Position numbers and translations under genes: made by a program. Positions 1 through 7,700 of a stretch of 10,699 bases of DNA are shown here, in pieces (the first letter of the stretch is position 1; every line of letters begins with the position of its first letter). Origin of the DNA: Candidatus Poseidoniaceae archaeon (GTDB lineage: Archaea > Thermoplasmatota > Poseidoniia > Poseidoniales > Poseidoniaceae); NCBI GenBank assembly GCA_013330765.1, contig DUHU01000094.1, positions 969 to 11,667 of the forward strand. The letters are read 5' to 3'. The notes beneath the pieces were generated by a model. The model saw only the letters and a list, made by a program, of their open reading frames with translations, was not told the origin of the DNA and ran no database searches.

Positions 1-92
1 TGGTTGACGGGGAGAATCCTGCTATAGAACACGTGATTGAATGCATGACCGATGCTCTTCGCGACTTGTTGGGGGGTGACGGGGATGAGTGA
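1..92 (+). CDS. 3' end of an unidentified protein (truncated by window edge)
   Basis: An open reading frame enters from the left edge (first complete codon at 3) and stops at TGA 90-92. It gives a 29-residue tail that includes AIEHVIECMTDALRDLL and ends GDGDE. The tail looks like an amphipathic helix followed by an acidic end, which is plausible coding sequence, but it is too short to assign a family. Its end overlaps the start of the TraB-family gene by 8 bases, and the ribosome-binding site of that gene lies inside its last codons. This is the usual layout of translationally coupled genes in a compact archaeal genome. The alternative is that the frame is open by chance, since only about 90 bases are visible. 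Confidence 0.5.
   Translation, partial: VDGENPAIEHVIECMTDALRDLLGGDGDE
75..79 (+). promoter_or_regulatory. Ribosome-binding site for the TraB-family gene (GGTGA)
   Basis: GGTGA, within a G-rich run at 71-79, matches the archaeal anti-Shine-Dalgarno sequence and sits 5 nt before the ATG at 85. It decides between that ATG and the upstream in-frame ATG at 52, which has no such site. It lies within the end of the preceding reading frame, suggesting translational coupling. Confidence 0.7.
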
Positions 93-1248
93 GGCACCCT
101 TCATCGACGTCTCGGACGAACTCCGTCTCCTCGGCACGGCCCACGTGGCCACATCGAGCGTCGAAGCCGTCCAGCACCACATCGATGCGTTTGCACCTGA
201 TGTTGTGGCGGTCGAACTTTGCCCCACGCGGTACGAAGCGCTCCGAGCCGACCGCAGGTTGGACCGTGAGGGGCTTCGTCGCGTCATGAAAGAGGGCAAG
301 GCCCCGTTGGTTTTGCTGCAAGCCCTGCTGGCTGCTGAACAACGGAAGATGGGCCTTGACGAAGGTCAGCAGCCCGGCGCCGAGTTGCTCGCCGCTGTGG
401 AGTGCGCCGAGGAGCGAGACCTTCGTGTGGAACTCGTCGACCGCGACATCCAGACCACGCTGAGAAGGGCGTGGAAGAGGATGCGCTTCCGCGAACGCGT
501 TCGGTTGCTCTGGGCTCTGCTGGACGAGGACGACGACGAAGACGAGGCGTTTGACCTCAACGATCTGCTGGGTGACGGCGATCTGTTGAGCGACTTGATG
601 GAGGAACTTCGGACGATTTCACCCGGCGCCGGTGACGTGCTCATCGACGAACGCGACGCCTACATCGCAGAGAAGGTGCGCCGGCTTGAGGGGCAGGGTC
701 GCACCTTGGTCGTCGTTGGTGCGGGCCACCTGAAGGGCATCGCTGCCCACCTCGAGCAATCGGAGGGTCAGAAGCTGGATTTGGCCCCACTTGATACCCT
801 TCCAGAGAAGGGAATGGTTCGTCGTGCGGTACCTTGGTTGATCCCTCTTGCCGTGTTTGGCCTTGTGGGCTGGAACGTCATCAACGGCTCCACTGAGGCC
901 CTGATCGAGTTGTTCACCATCTGGACGGCGGCCAATGCGGTCCTCGCTGCACTTGGATGTTTGATCGCGCGTGGCCATCCCTTTTCGGTGCTCACCGCGG
1001 CTCTGGCGTCACCCATCACGTCATTGAATCCGACGCTTGCGGCCGGTTGGTTTGCAGGGTATGTGCAGCTGCGCATCGTTGAACCGAGTGCCGAGGACCT
1101 CACGCAATTCCTCAAACTCGAGCGCATCGGTGATTTTTGGTCCAACAAAGCCGGGCGCGTGTTGCTCGTCACCGCCCTCTCCAACCTCGGCTCGATGTTG
1201 GGTGCATGGGTGGCCGCAGGCACCTACGCCGGTTGGATCAGCCTCTGA
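85..1248 (+). CDS. TraB-family membrane protein
   Basis: A 387-residue protein of the TraB/PrgY (GumN-like) family. Characteristic elements are LLGTAHVATSS at residues 15-25, VELCPTRY at 43-50, the RDAYIAEKV block at 190-198 and VGAGHLKGI at 211-219. The conserved GTAH and GxGH histidines belong to the putative metal/hydrolase-like core of the family. Residues ~247 to the end hold about four hydrophobic segments (near 249-266, 273-294, 299-326 and 360-384), so the N-terminal domain is anchored by a C-terminal membrane domain, as in archaeal long-form TraB proteins. A run of acidic residues lies at 147-155. The family was named for pheromone shutdown in Enterococcus; its biochemical role in archaea is unknown and membrane-associated peptidase activity is only inferred. 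The start is set by the GGTGA site. The gene overlaps the convergent folP end by 11 bases. Confidence 0.9.
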   Translation: MSEAPFIDVSDELRLLGTAHVATSSVEAVQHHIDAFAPDVVAVELCPTRYEALRADRRLDREGLRRVMKEGKAPLVLLQALLAAEQRKMGLDEGQQPGAELLAAVECAEERDLRVELVDRDIQTTLRRAWKRMRFRERVRLLWALLDEDDDEDEAFDLNDLLGDGDLLSDLMEELRTISPGAGDVLIDERDAYIAEKVRRLEGQGRTLVVVGAGHLKGIAAHLEQSEGQKLDLAPLDTLPEKGMVRRAVPWLIPLAVFGLVGWNVINGSTEALIELFTIWTAANAVLAALGCLIARGHPFSVLTAALASPITSLNPTLAAGWFAGYVQLRIVEPSAEDLTQFLKLERIGDFWSNKAGRVLLVTALSNLGSMLGAWVAAGTYAGWISL

Positions 1249-2110
1249 GGTCGAAAGGCCGCATGGCCTGCAAGAGGTCCCAATGCGGAACCACGTCGTG
1301 GACCCTGAGCACGCCGACGCCTCTGAGGCAGGCCACAGCCGCCAAACCGAGGGTCCCTGCAAGTCTGTCTTCTGTCTTCGATTGGCCTGTCAGGTGGCCG
1401 ACCACCGATTTGCGTGAAACGCCCCAGAGCACCGCCCAACGGCCTTTCTCAGACAAGGCCTCTCCCCGTTCCAACAAGGCCAAGTTGTGGTGTTGGCTTT
1501 TGCCGAAACCGATTCCAGGGTCCAAGCTGATCAACGCGGCAGGATGGCCCCGGTCGGTGAGGGCCGTGGCCGTGGACCACAAGGTGCTGTGAACCTCTGA
1601 GACGACTTCGTCGTAGTGGACGTTGTCTTGCATGGTTTCCGGAACGCCCTGCATGTGCATGATGCACACTGCAGCGCCTGCTCCGAGGACCACGTCCATC
1701 ATGGCGGGGTCTCGCAGGCCGCTGACGTCATTGACCATGTCTGCGCCCGCTTCCAAAGCGGCCTTGGCCACGATTGCGTGGCGTGTGTCGATGGAGACCA
1801 ATCCTTCGGGTCGGGCTGCTTTGAGGCGTTGAATCACCGGCAGCACGCGTGCTTGTTCTTCTTCAAGCGAGACGGGCTCTGCTCCTGGACGCGTTGATTC
1901 ACCACCGACGTCGACCCACGTCGCGCCAGATTCAAACATCGCCAAACCACGTTCGACGGCCACGTCTCCCGACACACGAGAGTCCGCATGGAAGGAATCC
2001 GGCGTCGCATTGAGGATGCCCATCAAGCGTGGCAGGCCGTCCTCGTCGGGGCGAAGGGCCTTTGCCAAACGGTCTCGGCGAGCATCATCGCCCTGCAGGT
2101 CGGAGGGCAC
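1238..2110 (-). CDS. folP: Dihydropteroate synthase
   Basis: FolP joins 6-hydroxymethyl-7,8-dihydropterin pyrophosphate to p-aminobenzoate to give 7,8-dihydropteroate in the cytosol, a step of folate synthesis. From the GTG at 2110 it has 290 residues, close to the usual ~280. The TIM-barrel signatures are all present: MGILNATPDSF (30-40), GGESTRPGAEPV (69-80), SIDTR (106-110), NDVSGL (127-132), MHMQGVPETMQ (151-161), LDPGIGFGKS (196-205), SRKS (232-235) and RVHDV (269-273). The start is uncertain. In-frame ATG at 2182 and GTG at 2197 would add 24 or 29 residues, but both would overlap the 5' end of the divergent gene. The GTG at 2110 avoids this and sits ~25 nt from a TATA-like element. The family call is near certain; the start is a judgement. 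Most methanogenic archaea lack this enzyme, so it may be of bacterial ancestry. Confidence 0.95.
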   Translation of the reverse strand: MPSDLQGDDARRDRLAKALRPDEDGLPRLMGILNATPDSFHADSRVSGDVAVERGLAMFESGATWVDVGGESTRPGAEPVSLEEEQARVLPVIQRLKAARPEGLVSIDTRHAIVAKAALEAGADMVNDVSGLRDPAMMDVVLGAGAAVCIMHMQGVPETMQDNVHYDEVVSEVHSTLWSTATALTDRGHPAALISLDPGIGFGKSQHHNLALLERGEALSEKGRWAVLWGVSRKSVVGHLTGQSKTEDRLAGTLGLAAVACLRGVGVLRVHDVVPHWDLLQAMRPFDLRG

Positions 2111-2130
2111 GCCCCTCCCAACCCGAGAGT

Positions 2131-2139
2131 CTTCATAAG
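2131..2139. promoter_or_regulatory. Putative shared (bidirectional) TATA-like element between folP and the membrane-protein gene
   Basis: CTTCATAAG has matching arms (CTT/AAG) about a central CAT and is the most AT-rich piece of an otherwise GC-rich divergent gap. Its centre (2135) is 26 nt from the forward ATG at 2161 and 25 nt from the reverse GTG at 2110. An archaeal TATA box lies about 25 nt upstream of the transcription start, so this position suits leaderless transcripts in both directions. The motif is a weak match to the consensus TTTATATA, so the call is inference from position and symmetry. Confidence 0.35.
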
Positions 2140-2160
2140 GAGGCAGGGGGAAGCCTTCCC

Positions 2161-2808
2161 ATGGTCGAAGACGAGGTTCCATCGGATGGAGCCACACAGG
2201 CTCTCCCCGATCAGGAGAACGTCGATCTCGCGGATCGCCTCATGGAACGTTTCCAACCCGAGGGAGGGCAAGGCCTCAATGCGATGCTTTCCAACCGCGC
2301 AAAATCTGGGGCAATGGTCCTTGCTGGGCTTGGATTCTTCATCTGGATCACCGTGTTTTTCAACCTCGATTCCACGGCGTCTTCCGACGATACCATTCTG
2401 CTGAACTTCGCTTTTCACAACATCGCCATCGTCGTCGCTCTGTTGAGTTTCTTGGCTGCAATTTTCTCCGAACTTGGGAGCGAGCGAGGCCGGGCAGCAC
2501 CGAGCCTGATGGCCGGTCCAATGCAGTTTTTCGCCATCATCTACGTGTTTGAACCCCTGGCCACGGGGGCCATGGGCGATGCGCTGACGGTCGAGGAAGG
2601 CCTGTGGCGCAGCGTGCGACTGCTCGTGATTTTCGGTGGTGCTTACTACGGCGCGAGGTTGATCATGGAAGCATATTTCCTCGTTTGGCTGCGCACGTTC
2701 TGCGACACCTTTGGTTTCGTACCAGGCGCCGTTCAGCAGGGCCTTGCCGCGGCAGAGCCAGAACCGGCGGAGCAGGACATGGTCCTTGAGCTCGAAAGCG
2801 TTGCTTGA
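2161..2808 (+). CDS. Unknown four-helix integral membrane protein
   Basis: A 215-residue protein that I do not recognise. Residues 1-45 are polar and acidic with an amphipathic stretch (VDLADRLMERF, 21-31). Four hydrophobic segments follow near 51-69, 80-102, 116-136 and 150-177, and the last is interrupted by charged residues (GARLIMEAY). A short acidic tail (EPEPAEQDMVLELE) ends the protein. No catalytic or ligand motif is evident. ATG 2161 is preferred because a TATA-like box lies ~25 nt upstream; ATG 2242 is the next candidate. The AGGAGG at 2140-2144 region is too far (about 17 nt) to act as a normal ribosome site. trm56 follows on the same strand after 41 nt, so they may be cotranscribed. 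The hydrophobic periodicity and lack of a competing frame make it a credible gene; its function is unknown. Confidence 0.8.
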   Translation: MVEDEVPSDGATQALPDQENVDLADRLMERFQPEGGQGLNAMLSNRAKSGAMVLAGLGFFIWITVFFNLDSTASSDDTILLNFAFHNIAIVVALLSFLAAIFSELGSERGRAAPSLMAGPMQFFAIIYVFEPLATGAMGDALTVEEGLWRSVRLLVIFGGAYYGARLIMEAYFLVWLRTFCDTFGFVPGAVQQGLAAAEPEPAEQDMVLELESVA

Positions 2809-2849
2809 ACCGCCGAGCGGTTGATGAGGGGCACGGACTCCCGCAGGCC

Positions 2850-3401
2850 ATGGGTGAGCGGATTGACGTGCTCCGTTTGGGGCACCGCAGAGGCCGCGAC
2901 CCTCGAATCACCACGCACCTTGCGCTGGTGGCCCGCGCCATGGGTGCAAACCGCTTCCTGCTTGGGGGTGACCAAGACGAGAAGATGTTCGAGAACGTAC
3001 GGTCCGTCGAGTCACGCTTCGGACAGGCGATGGACCTCGAATACCTCGATTCCCCCATGGGGTGGTTGCGCACCTTTGCTCAGAAGGATGCGGGAGACGG
3101 CCGGCCCGGGACCGTGGTTCATCTGACCATGTACGGCATACCCCATCGCCAGGCCATCCCGCAGATCCGCAGAGATCGACCCATCGTGGTGGTTGTTGGA
3201 GGTGCGAAGGTGCCTGCAGAAGCCTTCTCCTTGGCCCATCACAACGTTTCCGTCGGCCAGCAGCCCCACTCCGAGGTCGCGGCCTTGGCCCTCTTCCTTG
3301 ACGGGTGGACCGACGGTGCCGGGTTGGAACGTACTTTTGATGATCCGAAACTGGTCATTCATCCGAGCGCTCGAGGCAAGAACGTCTCGGAAGAGGAATG
3401 A
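2850..3401 (+). CDS. trm56: tRNA (cytidine(56)-2'-O)-methyltransferase
   Basis: Trm56 uses S-adenosylmethionine to methylate the ribose 2'-OH of C56 in the T-loop of archaeal tRNAs. It is an archaea-specific SPOUT-class (trefoil-knot) enzyme. The 183 residues match the family's usual ~180. Signatures visible are RLGHR (9-13), TTHLALVARAMGA (21-33), HLTMYGIP (91-98), VVVVGGAKVP (113-122) and the knot region VGQQPHSEVAALALFLD (135-151). The ATG at 2850 puts the first beta strand (IDVLRLGHR) right after the start, as in relatives. An upstream in-frame TTG at 2805 overlapping the previous stop would add 15 residues with no matching family sequence or ribosome site. No strong Shine-Dalgarno precedes 2850. 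It probably shares a transcript with the preceding membrane-protein gene. This gene is one of the best taxonomic indicators in the window. Confidence 0.95.
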   Translation: MGERIDVLRLGHRRGRDPRITTHLALVARAMGANRFLLGGDQDEKMFENVRSVESRFGQAMDLEYLDSPMGWLRTFAQKDAGDGRPGTVVHLTMYGIPHRQAIPQIRRDRPIVVVVGGAKVPAEAFSLAHHNVSVGQQPHSEVAALALFLDGWTDGAGLERTFDDPKLVIHPSARGKNVSEEE

Positions 3402-3440
3402 TTCTGACGATGCTCGGAGCCAAAATCGGCCCCAATCATT
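3397..3440. repeat. Imperfect inverted repeat at the trm56-carA junction
   Basis: AATGATT (3397-3403, over the trm56 stop) is the exact reverse complement of AATCATT (3434-3440). Inside, GGAGCC (3416-3421) can pair with GGCCCC (3428-3433) with one mismatch around an AAAATC loop; 11 or more bases on the left side would bulge. It could be a weak hairpin ending the upstream transcript, an operator, or chance. Confidence 0.25.
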
Positions 3441-3444
3441 ATTG
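3435..3444 (+). promoter_or_regulatory. Putative TATA-like promoter element of carAB
   Basis: ATCATTATTG is the most AT-rich decamer in the 63-nt gap before carA. Its centre (about 3440) lies 25 nt ahead of the carA ATG at 3465, the distance expected for an archaeal TATA box and a leaderless message. No Shine-Dalgarno site precedes carA, which agrees. There is no experimental support and the match to consensus is moderate. Confidence 0.4.
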
Positions 3445-3464
3445 AAGGCCGGTCGGGCCAAACG

Positions 3465-4730
3465 ATGATGTCGGGGAACAGTTCGGACCCGCTCCGACTT
3501 CCTGATGCAGCCGACGTATTCGCACATGGCGATGCACCCCCGAAAGCCACGGGTTCGGGCATCCTGCTGACCGCGGACGGGCAACGCTACCGGGGTCGAC
3601 TGTTTGGGGCGCAAGGCATCGGCGAGGGCGAACTTGTGTTCACCACCGGGATGATGGGCTTCCAAGAGTCCCTGACCGACCCGTCCTTTGCGGGTCAAGT
3701 GCTGACCTTCACCTATCCGCTCATCGGAAATTATGGCGTCCATGCCAACCGTTCGGAATCCGGGCGAGTCTGGCCAAGGGGCGTCGTGGTCCGCCACGCC
3801 ATGGAAGAGCCGGACCACAGGGACAGCATCGGTACGGTGGATGAATTTCTGCGCCATCACGGGGTTCCCGGGATCGAGGCCATCGACACGCGGGCCATCA
3901 CCCGCCACGTTCGCGAACTCGGGACGGTGCTGTGCGTCTTTGGCCCTGAAGCCGAGGAGAGCACGCTTCGTGCACGCCTCAATGCACTGACTTCACCCGA
4001 CCTCGACGATCTGGTAGCGGAGGTCAGCGTCCGAGAAATCATCCCCCTTAATCCGGGTGCAACGGACGACCTTGGTCGCCCCTTGCCGCGTTTGGCTGCT
4101 TTGGACTGCGGCGTCAAAAACAACATTCTTCGCCATCTCTGCCTCCATTTTGAGGTCCTTTGGTGCCCACCAGAAACGGCCCTTGAGGACCTGATTTCGA
4201 AACACAACATCGACGCCCTGTTCTGCTCCAACGGACCAGGAGACCCTGCCCACCCTGGGCGTGCAAGCGATGCACGCCGCACCCTTGCGGCCGCAGTGCA
4301 GCACGGCCTCCCCGTCATGGGCATCTGCTTGGGTCACCAACTCATGGGGCTCGCCTCCGGTTTGCGAACCTACAAGATGCGCTACGGTCATCGCGGCGCC
4401 AACCAACCCGTGCTCGATTTGGTCGAACGTCGCGTTTGGATCACCTCCCAAAACCACGGCTTTGCCGTGGCCGACCCGGATGCCGGCATGTTGGCGGCTC
4501 ACCCCTCCGGTGCCTGCAGCCCAGATGAGGCTCCGCAACACGATGCCGAGGTTGTCGTGCGTTACGTGAACGCGAACGACCGAACGGTGGAAGGGCTGGA
4601 TTTGGTGGGGCGTCCTGCATTTACCGTCCAGTTCCACCCTGAGGCTTGCCCAGGGCCGCACGACGCTGCTCCTTTGTTCACGCGATTCCGCAGCATGGTG
4701 GACGCCCATCTCCAAGGAGGTGCGGCCTGA
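3465..4730 (+). CDS. carA: Carbamoyl-phosphate synthase, small (glutamine amidotransferase) subunit
   Basis: CarA hydrolyses glutamine and passes ammonia through a tunnel to CarB for carbamoyl phosphate synthesis (pyrimidine and arginine routes). It has 421 residues, against ~360-385 in most homologues. The CarA-specific N-terminal domain covers ~31-180 (LLTADGQRYRGRLFG, FTTGMMGFQESLTDPSFAGQ, DTRAITRHVR). The class I amidotransferase domain covers ~208-415, with the oxyanion/GPGDP motif SNGPGDP (255-261), nucleophile Cys288 in GICLGHQLMGLA, the QNHGFAV segment (329-335), and the His391/Glu393 pair in QFHPEA. All catalytic residues are intact. Residues 1-30 form an extra polar extension. Two consecutive ATGs (3465, 3468) stand at the start; the first is taken. 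It overlaps carB by one base and clearly forms an operon with it. Confidence 0.97.
   Translation: MMSGNSSDPLRLPDAADVFAHGDAPPKATGSGILLTADGQRYRGRLFGAQGIGEGELVFTTGMMGFQESLTDPSFAGQVLTFTYPLIGNYGVHANRSESGRVWPRGVVVRHAMEEPDHRDSIGTVDEFLRHHGVPGIEAIDTRAITRHVRELGTVLCVFGPEAEESTLRARLNALTSPDLDDLVAEVSVREIIPLNPGATDDLGRPLPRLAALDCGVKNNILRHLCLHFEVLWCPPETALEDLISKHNIDALFCSNGPGDPAHPGRASDARRTLAAAVQHGLPVMGICLGHQLMGLASGLRTYKMRYGHRGANQPVLDLVERRVWITSQNHGFAVADPDAGMLAAHPSGACSPDEAPQHDAEVVVRYVNANDRTVEGLDLVGRPAFTVQFHPEACPGPHDAAPLFTRFRSMVDAHLQGGAA
4714..4722 (+). promoter_or_regulatory. Strong ribosome-binding site for carB
   Basis: AAGGAGGTG, an almost full complement of the archaeal 16S 3' end, lies inside the last codons of carA, 7 nt before the carB ATG at 4730. 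It fixes the carB start rather than an in-frame upstream ATG at 4646, and with the TGATG overlap it points to coupled, near-equal translation of both subunits. Confidence 0.85.
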
Positions 4731-7700
4731 TGCCACGACGCGAAGACCTCGAGACCATCATGGTCCTCGGCAGTGGCCCGATCAAAATTGGACAGGCCGC
4801 AGAATTTGACTTCTCAGGCTCTCAAGCCGTGCGTGCCTTGCGCGAAGACGGTTACAAGGTCATCCTTGTCAACTCCAATCCGGCCACCATACAAAACGAT
4901 CCAGAAATGGCCGATGTGGTGTACATCGAGCCCCTCTTGACGGACACGGTTCGCGACATCCTCGAGGCCGAGCGACCCGACGCTCTGCTCGCTGGAATGG
5001 GCGGGCAAACCGCCCTGAACATCGCCAGCGAATTGGCGCACGACGGGTCGCTGGAGCGTCTGGGCGTCGAACTGATTGGAAGCGACCTCGATGCCATCGA
5101 CAAGGCGGAAGACCGCGAATTGTTCAACGAAGTCTGCACGTCAATCGGCCTTCCCATCTGCACGTCCGTGGCCTGCAATTCGATGGAAGAAGTCCTTGCA
5201 GCGGCTGATTTTTTGGGCAGTTGGCCCCTTCTGATTCGTCCGGCTTTCACCCTTGGAGGCCTTGGGGGAGGCACCGCACGCGACGTTGGAGAACTGGTCG
5301 AAATCGCCACGCTCGGATTGCGGAATTCGCGCATCAACCAGGTCCTCATCGAGGAATCCATTCTCGGATGGCAGGAACTTGAGTATGAGGTCATGCGGGA
5401 CGAAGCGGACAACGCCACCATCGTGTGCACGATGGAGAACATCGACCCGATGGGTGTGCACACGGGAGAATCCGTGGTCGTCGCCCCGCTCCAGTCCTTC
5501 AGCGATGCCGACCATCAAATTCTGCGCGACCACGCTCTGCGTTTGATTCGAACGTTGAACATCAAGGGCGGTTGCAACGTGCAGTTCGCCTTCAATCAAG
5601 CGACAGGAGAAATCCGTGTCATCGAAGTGAACCCTCGCGTTTCCCGCTCCTCAGCCCTGGCCTCGAAGACCACGGGTTACCCCATCGCACGGATGGCGGC
5701 GAAGATCGCCGTGGGCTACACGCTTGACGAATTGCCCAATCCAATCACCGGTCAGGGCACCACGGCTGCGTTTGAGCCCACGTTGGACTACTGCGTGGTC
5801 AAAATCCCAAGGTGGCCCTTCGACAAGTTCCGTACGGCCGACCGCACGCTTGGCACGAGCATGAAGTCGACCGGGGAAGTGATGGCCATCGGTCGCTGCT
5901 TCGAAGAAGCCTTCCTGAAGGCTTGGGCGTCCTTGGAACAAGGCACGGCCCATCCTCGCCCGCTGACACGAGCCGATGAATCCGACGGGGAAGACCAGTT
6001 GGAACGTGCTCAGGAACCGCTCCCTGAACACACGCTCATCGATTGGCTTACCGTGGCCACCGACCGGCGCATGGGTGCCTTGTTGGAGGCATTCCGGCGG
6101 GGCTGGTCCATCGAGCGCGTGCATGAATTGACCCGTATGACCCGTTGGTTCCTCCACCGCTTCAAGCGCCTTGCCGACATGGAGGCCGAAATTCGGGCCC
6201 AAGGTATCGCGCCGGTTCAACTCAACGGGGACGACGTACGGCGCTGGAAGGCACACGGATTCACCGACGCCCACATCGCCGACGCCCTCGCCGGTTTCCC
6301 CGCAGCAGGCCCGACGTCGTTGCCCTCGGGGCGAGACGAGGCTGCGGTCATGGCGCGCCGTCATGCGTTGAAGATTCACCCCATCTACCGCATGGTGGAC
6401 TCCTGTGCAGCTGAATTTGCTGCTGAAACGCCATACTACTACTCCACGTACGAACCGCTGGGTGAAGCCGGCATCGACCTGCTGCCGGACCTCGCAGGCC
6501 GCACCAAGGAACGTGTTGTGGCCATCGGTTCCGGTCCGATTCGAATCGGCCAAGGCATCGAATTCGACTACGGCTGCGTGCACGCCGTCAACGCCATCCG
6601 GGGTGCTGGAAAGGATGCGATTCTCATCAACAACAACCCTGAGACGGTGTCCACCGACTTCGACACCTCCGATCGCCTCTACTTTGAGCCGCTGATCCTT
6701 GAGCACGTGGCGGAGGTCCTCCTGCGTGAGCAGGCGCACGGGATTTTGCTTCAGTTCGGTGGTCAGACGGCCATCAACCTGGCCCTCCCCTTGGAGGCCC
6801 GGCGCTCTCTCCTTGCCGCTTCCGGAGCGGACGTGGGCATCCTTGGCACCAGTTGTGACGCCATCGATGAAGCCAGCGACCGTGAGCGTTTCGAGGCCTT
6901 CGCCGCACGGGTTGGCCTTCGTATGCCACGAGGCGCGACAGGGACGACGCCTGATGACGTACGAAAGGCGGTGGACCTGATTGGGTTCCCCGTGTTGATC
7001 CGCCCCTCGTATGTTCTGGGCGGACGAGGGATGGAAATCCTGAGCAATCAATTGCAACTCGACGCCTACTTGGCAGAGGCTTTCTTCGCTCCAGATCGGC
7101 CGTTGCTGGTGGACGAATACCTCGGCCACGCAACAGAACTCGACGTTGACGCGGCCTGCGACGGCGAGGAGGTCCTTGTCGGGGCCATCATGGAGCACTT
7201 GGAAGAGGCTGGAATTCACTCTGGAGATTCGACGTGCTTCATCCCAACGCAAAACGTGTCCGAGGACATCCTTGCCATGGTCAAAGAGCAAACGCGGACC
7301 ATCGGCCTTGGGCTCGGCATCGTTGGTTGTTACAACATTCAATTTGCCATTCAAGACGAGAGCCTGTACGTCCTCGAAGTGAATCCCCGTTCTTCGAGGA
7401 CGGTGCCCTTCGTTGCCAAGTCGTCTGGCTTGCCCCTTGCACGTATTGCGGCGAACATCACCATTGGAATCCCGTTGTCTCAACAAGAGATTCCTCGACG
7501 GGTAACGGGCCATGTGTGCGTGAAAGCACCGGTCTTCCCCTTCATCAAGCTCCGTGGTCTGGATCCTGCTCCTGGTCCAGAAATGAAGAGCACAGGCGAG
7601 GTGTTTGGTTCCGACGAGGACCCCGCCATGGCCTACCTCAAGGCACGGTTGGCCACTGAAGTGCCCGTGGCCAACGGAGGTGGCGTCTACCTCACGGTTC

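Noticed and set aside
2138..2144. AGGAGG-like sequence as ribosome site for the gene at 2161
   Set aside because: About 17 nt from the ATG, too far for normal use; it overlaps the proposed TATA region instead.
2805..2849. TTG start at 2805 for trm56, overlapping the previous stop
   Set aside because: No ribosome-binding site, and the extra 15 residues precede the first strand of the family; ATG 2850 gives the usual length.
3012..3908. A 298-codon minus-strand frame across trm56 and carA
   Set aside because: It spans two well-supported genes and the gap between them, has no family features, and has no plausible start signal.
3993..4736. A 247-codon minus-strand frame antisense to carA
   Set aside because: Shadow of the carA amidotransferase domain; its translation has no domain features.
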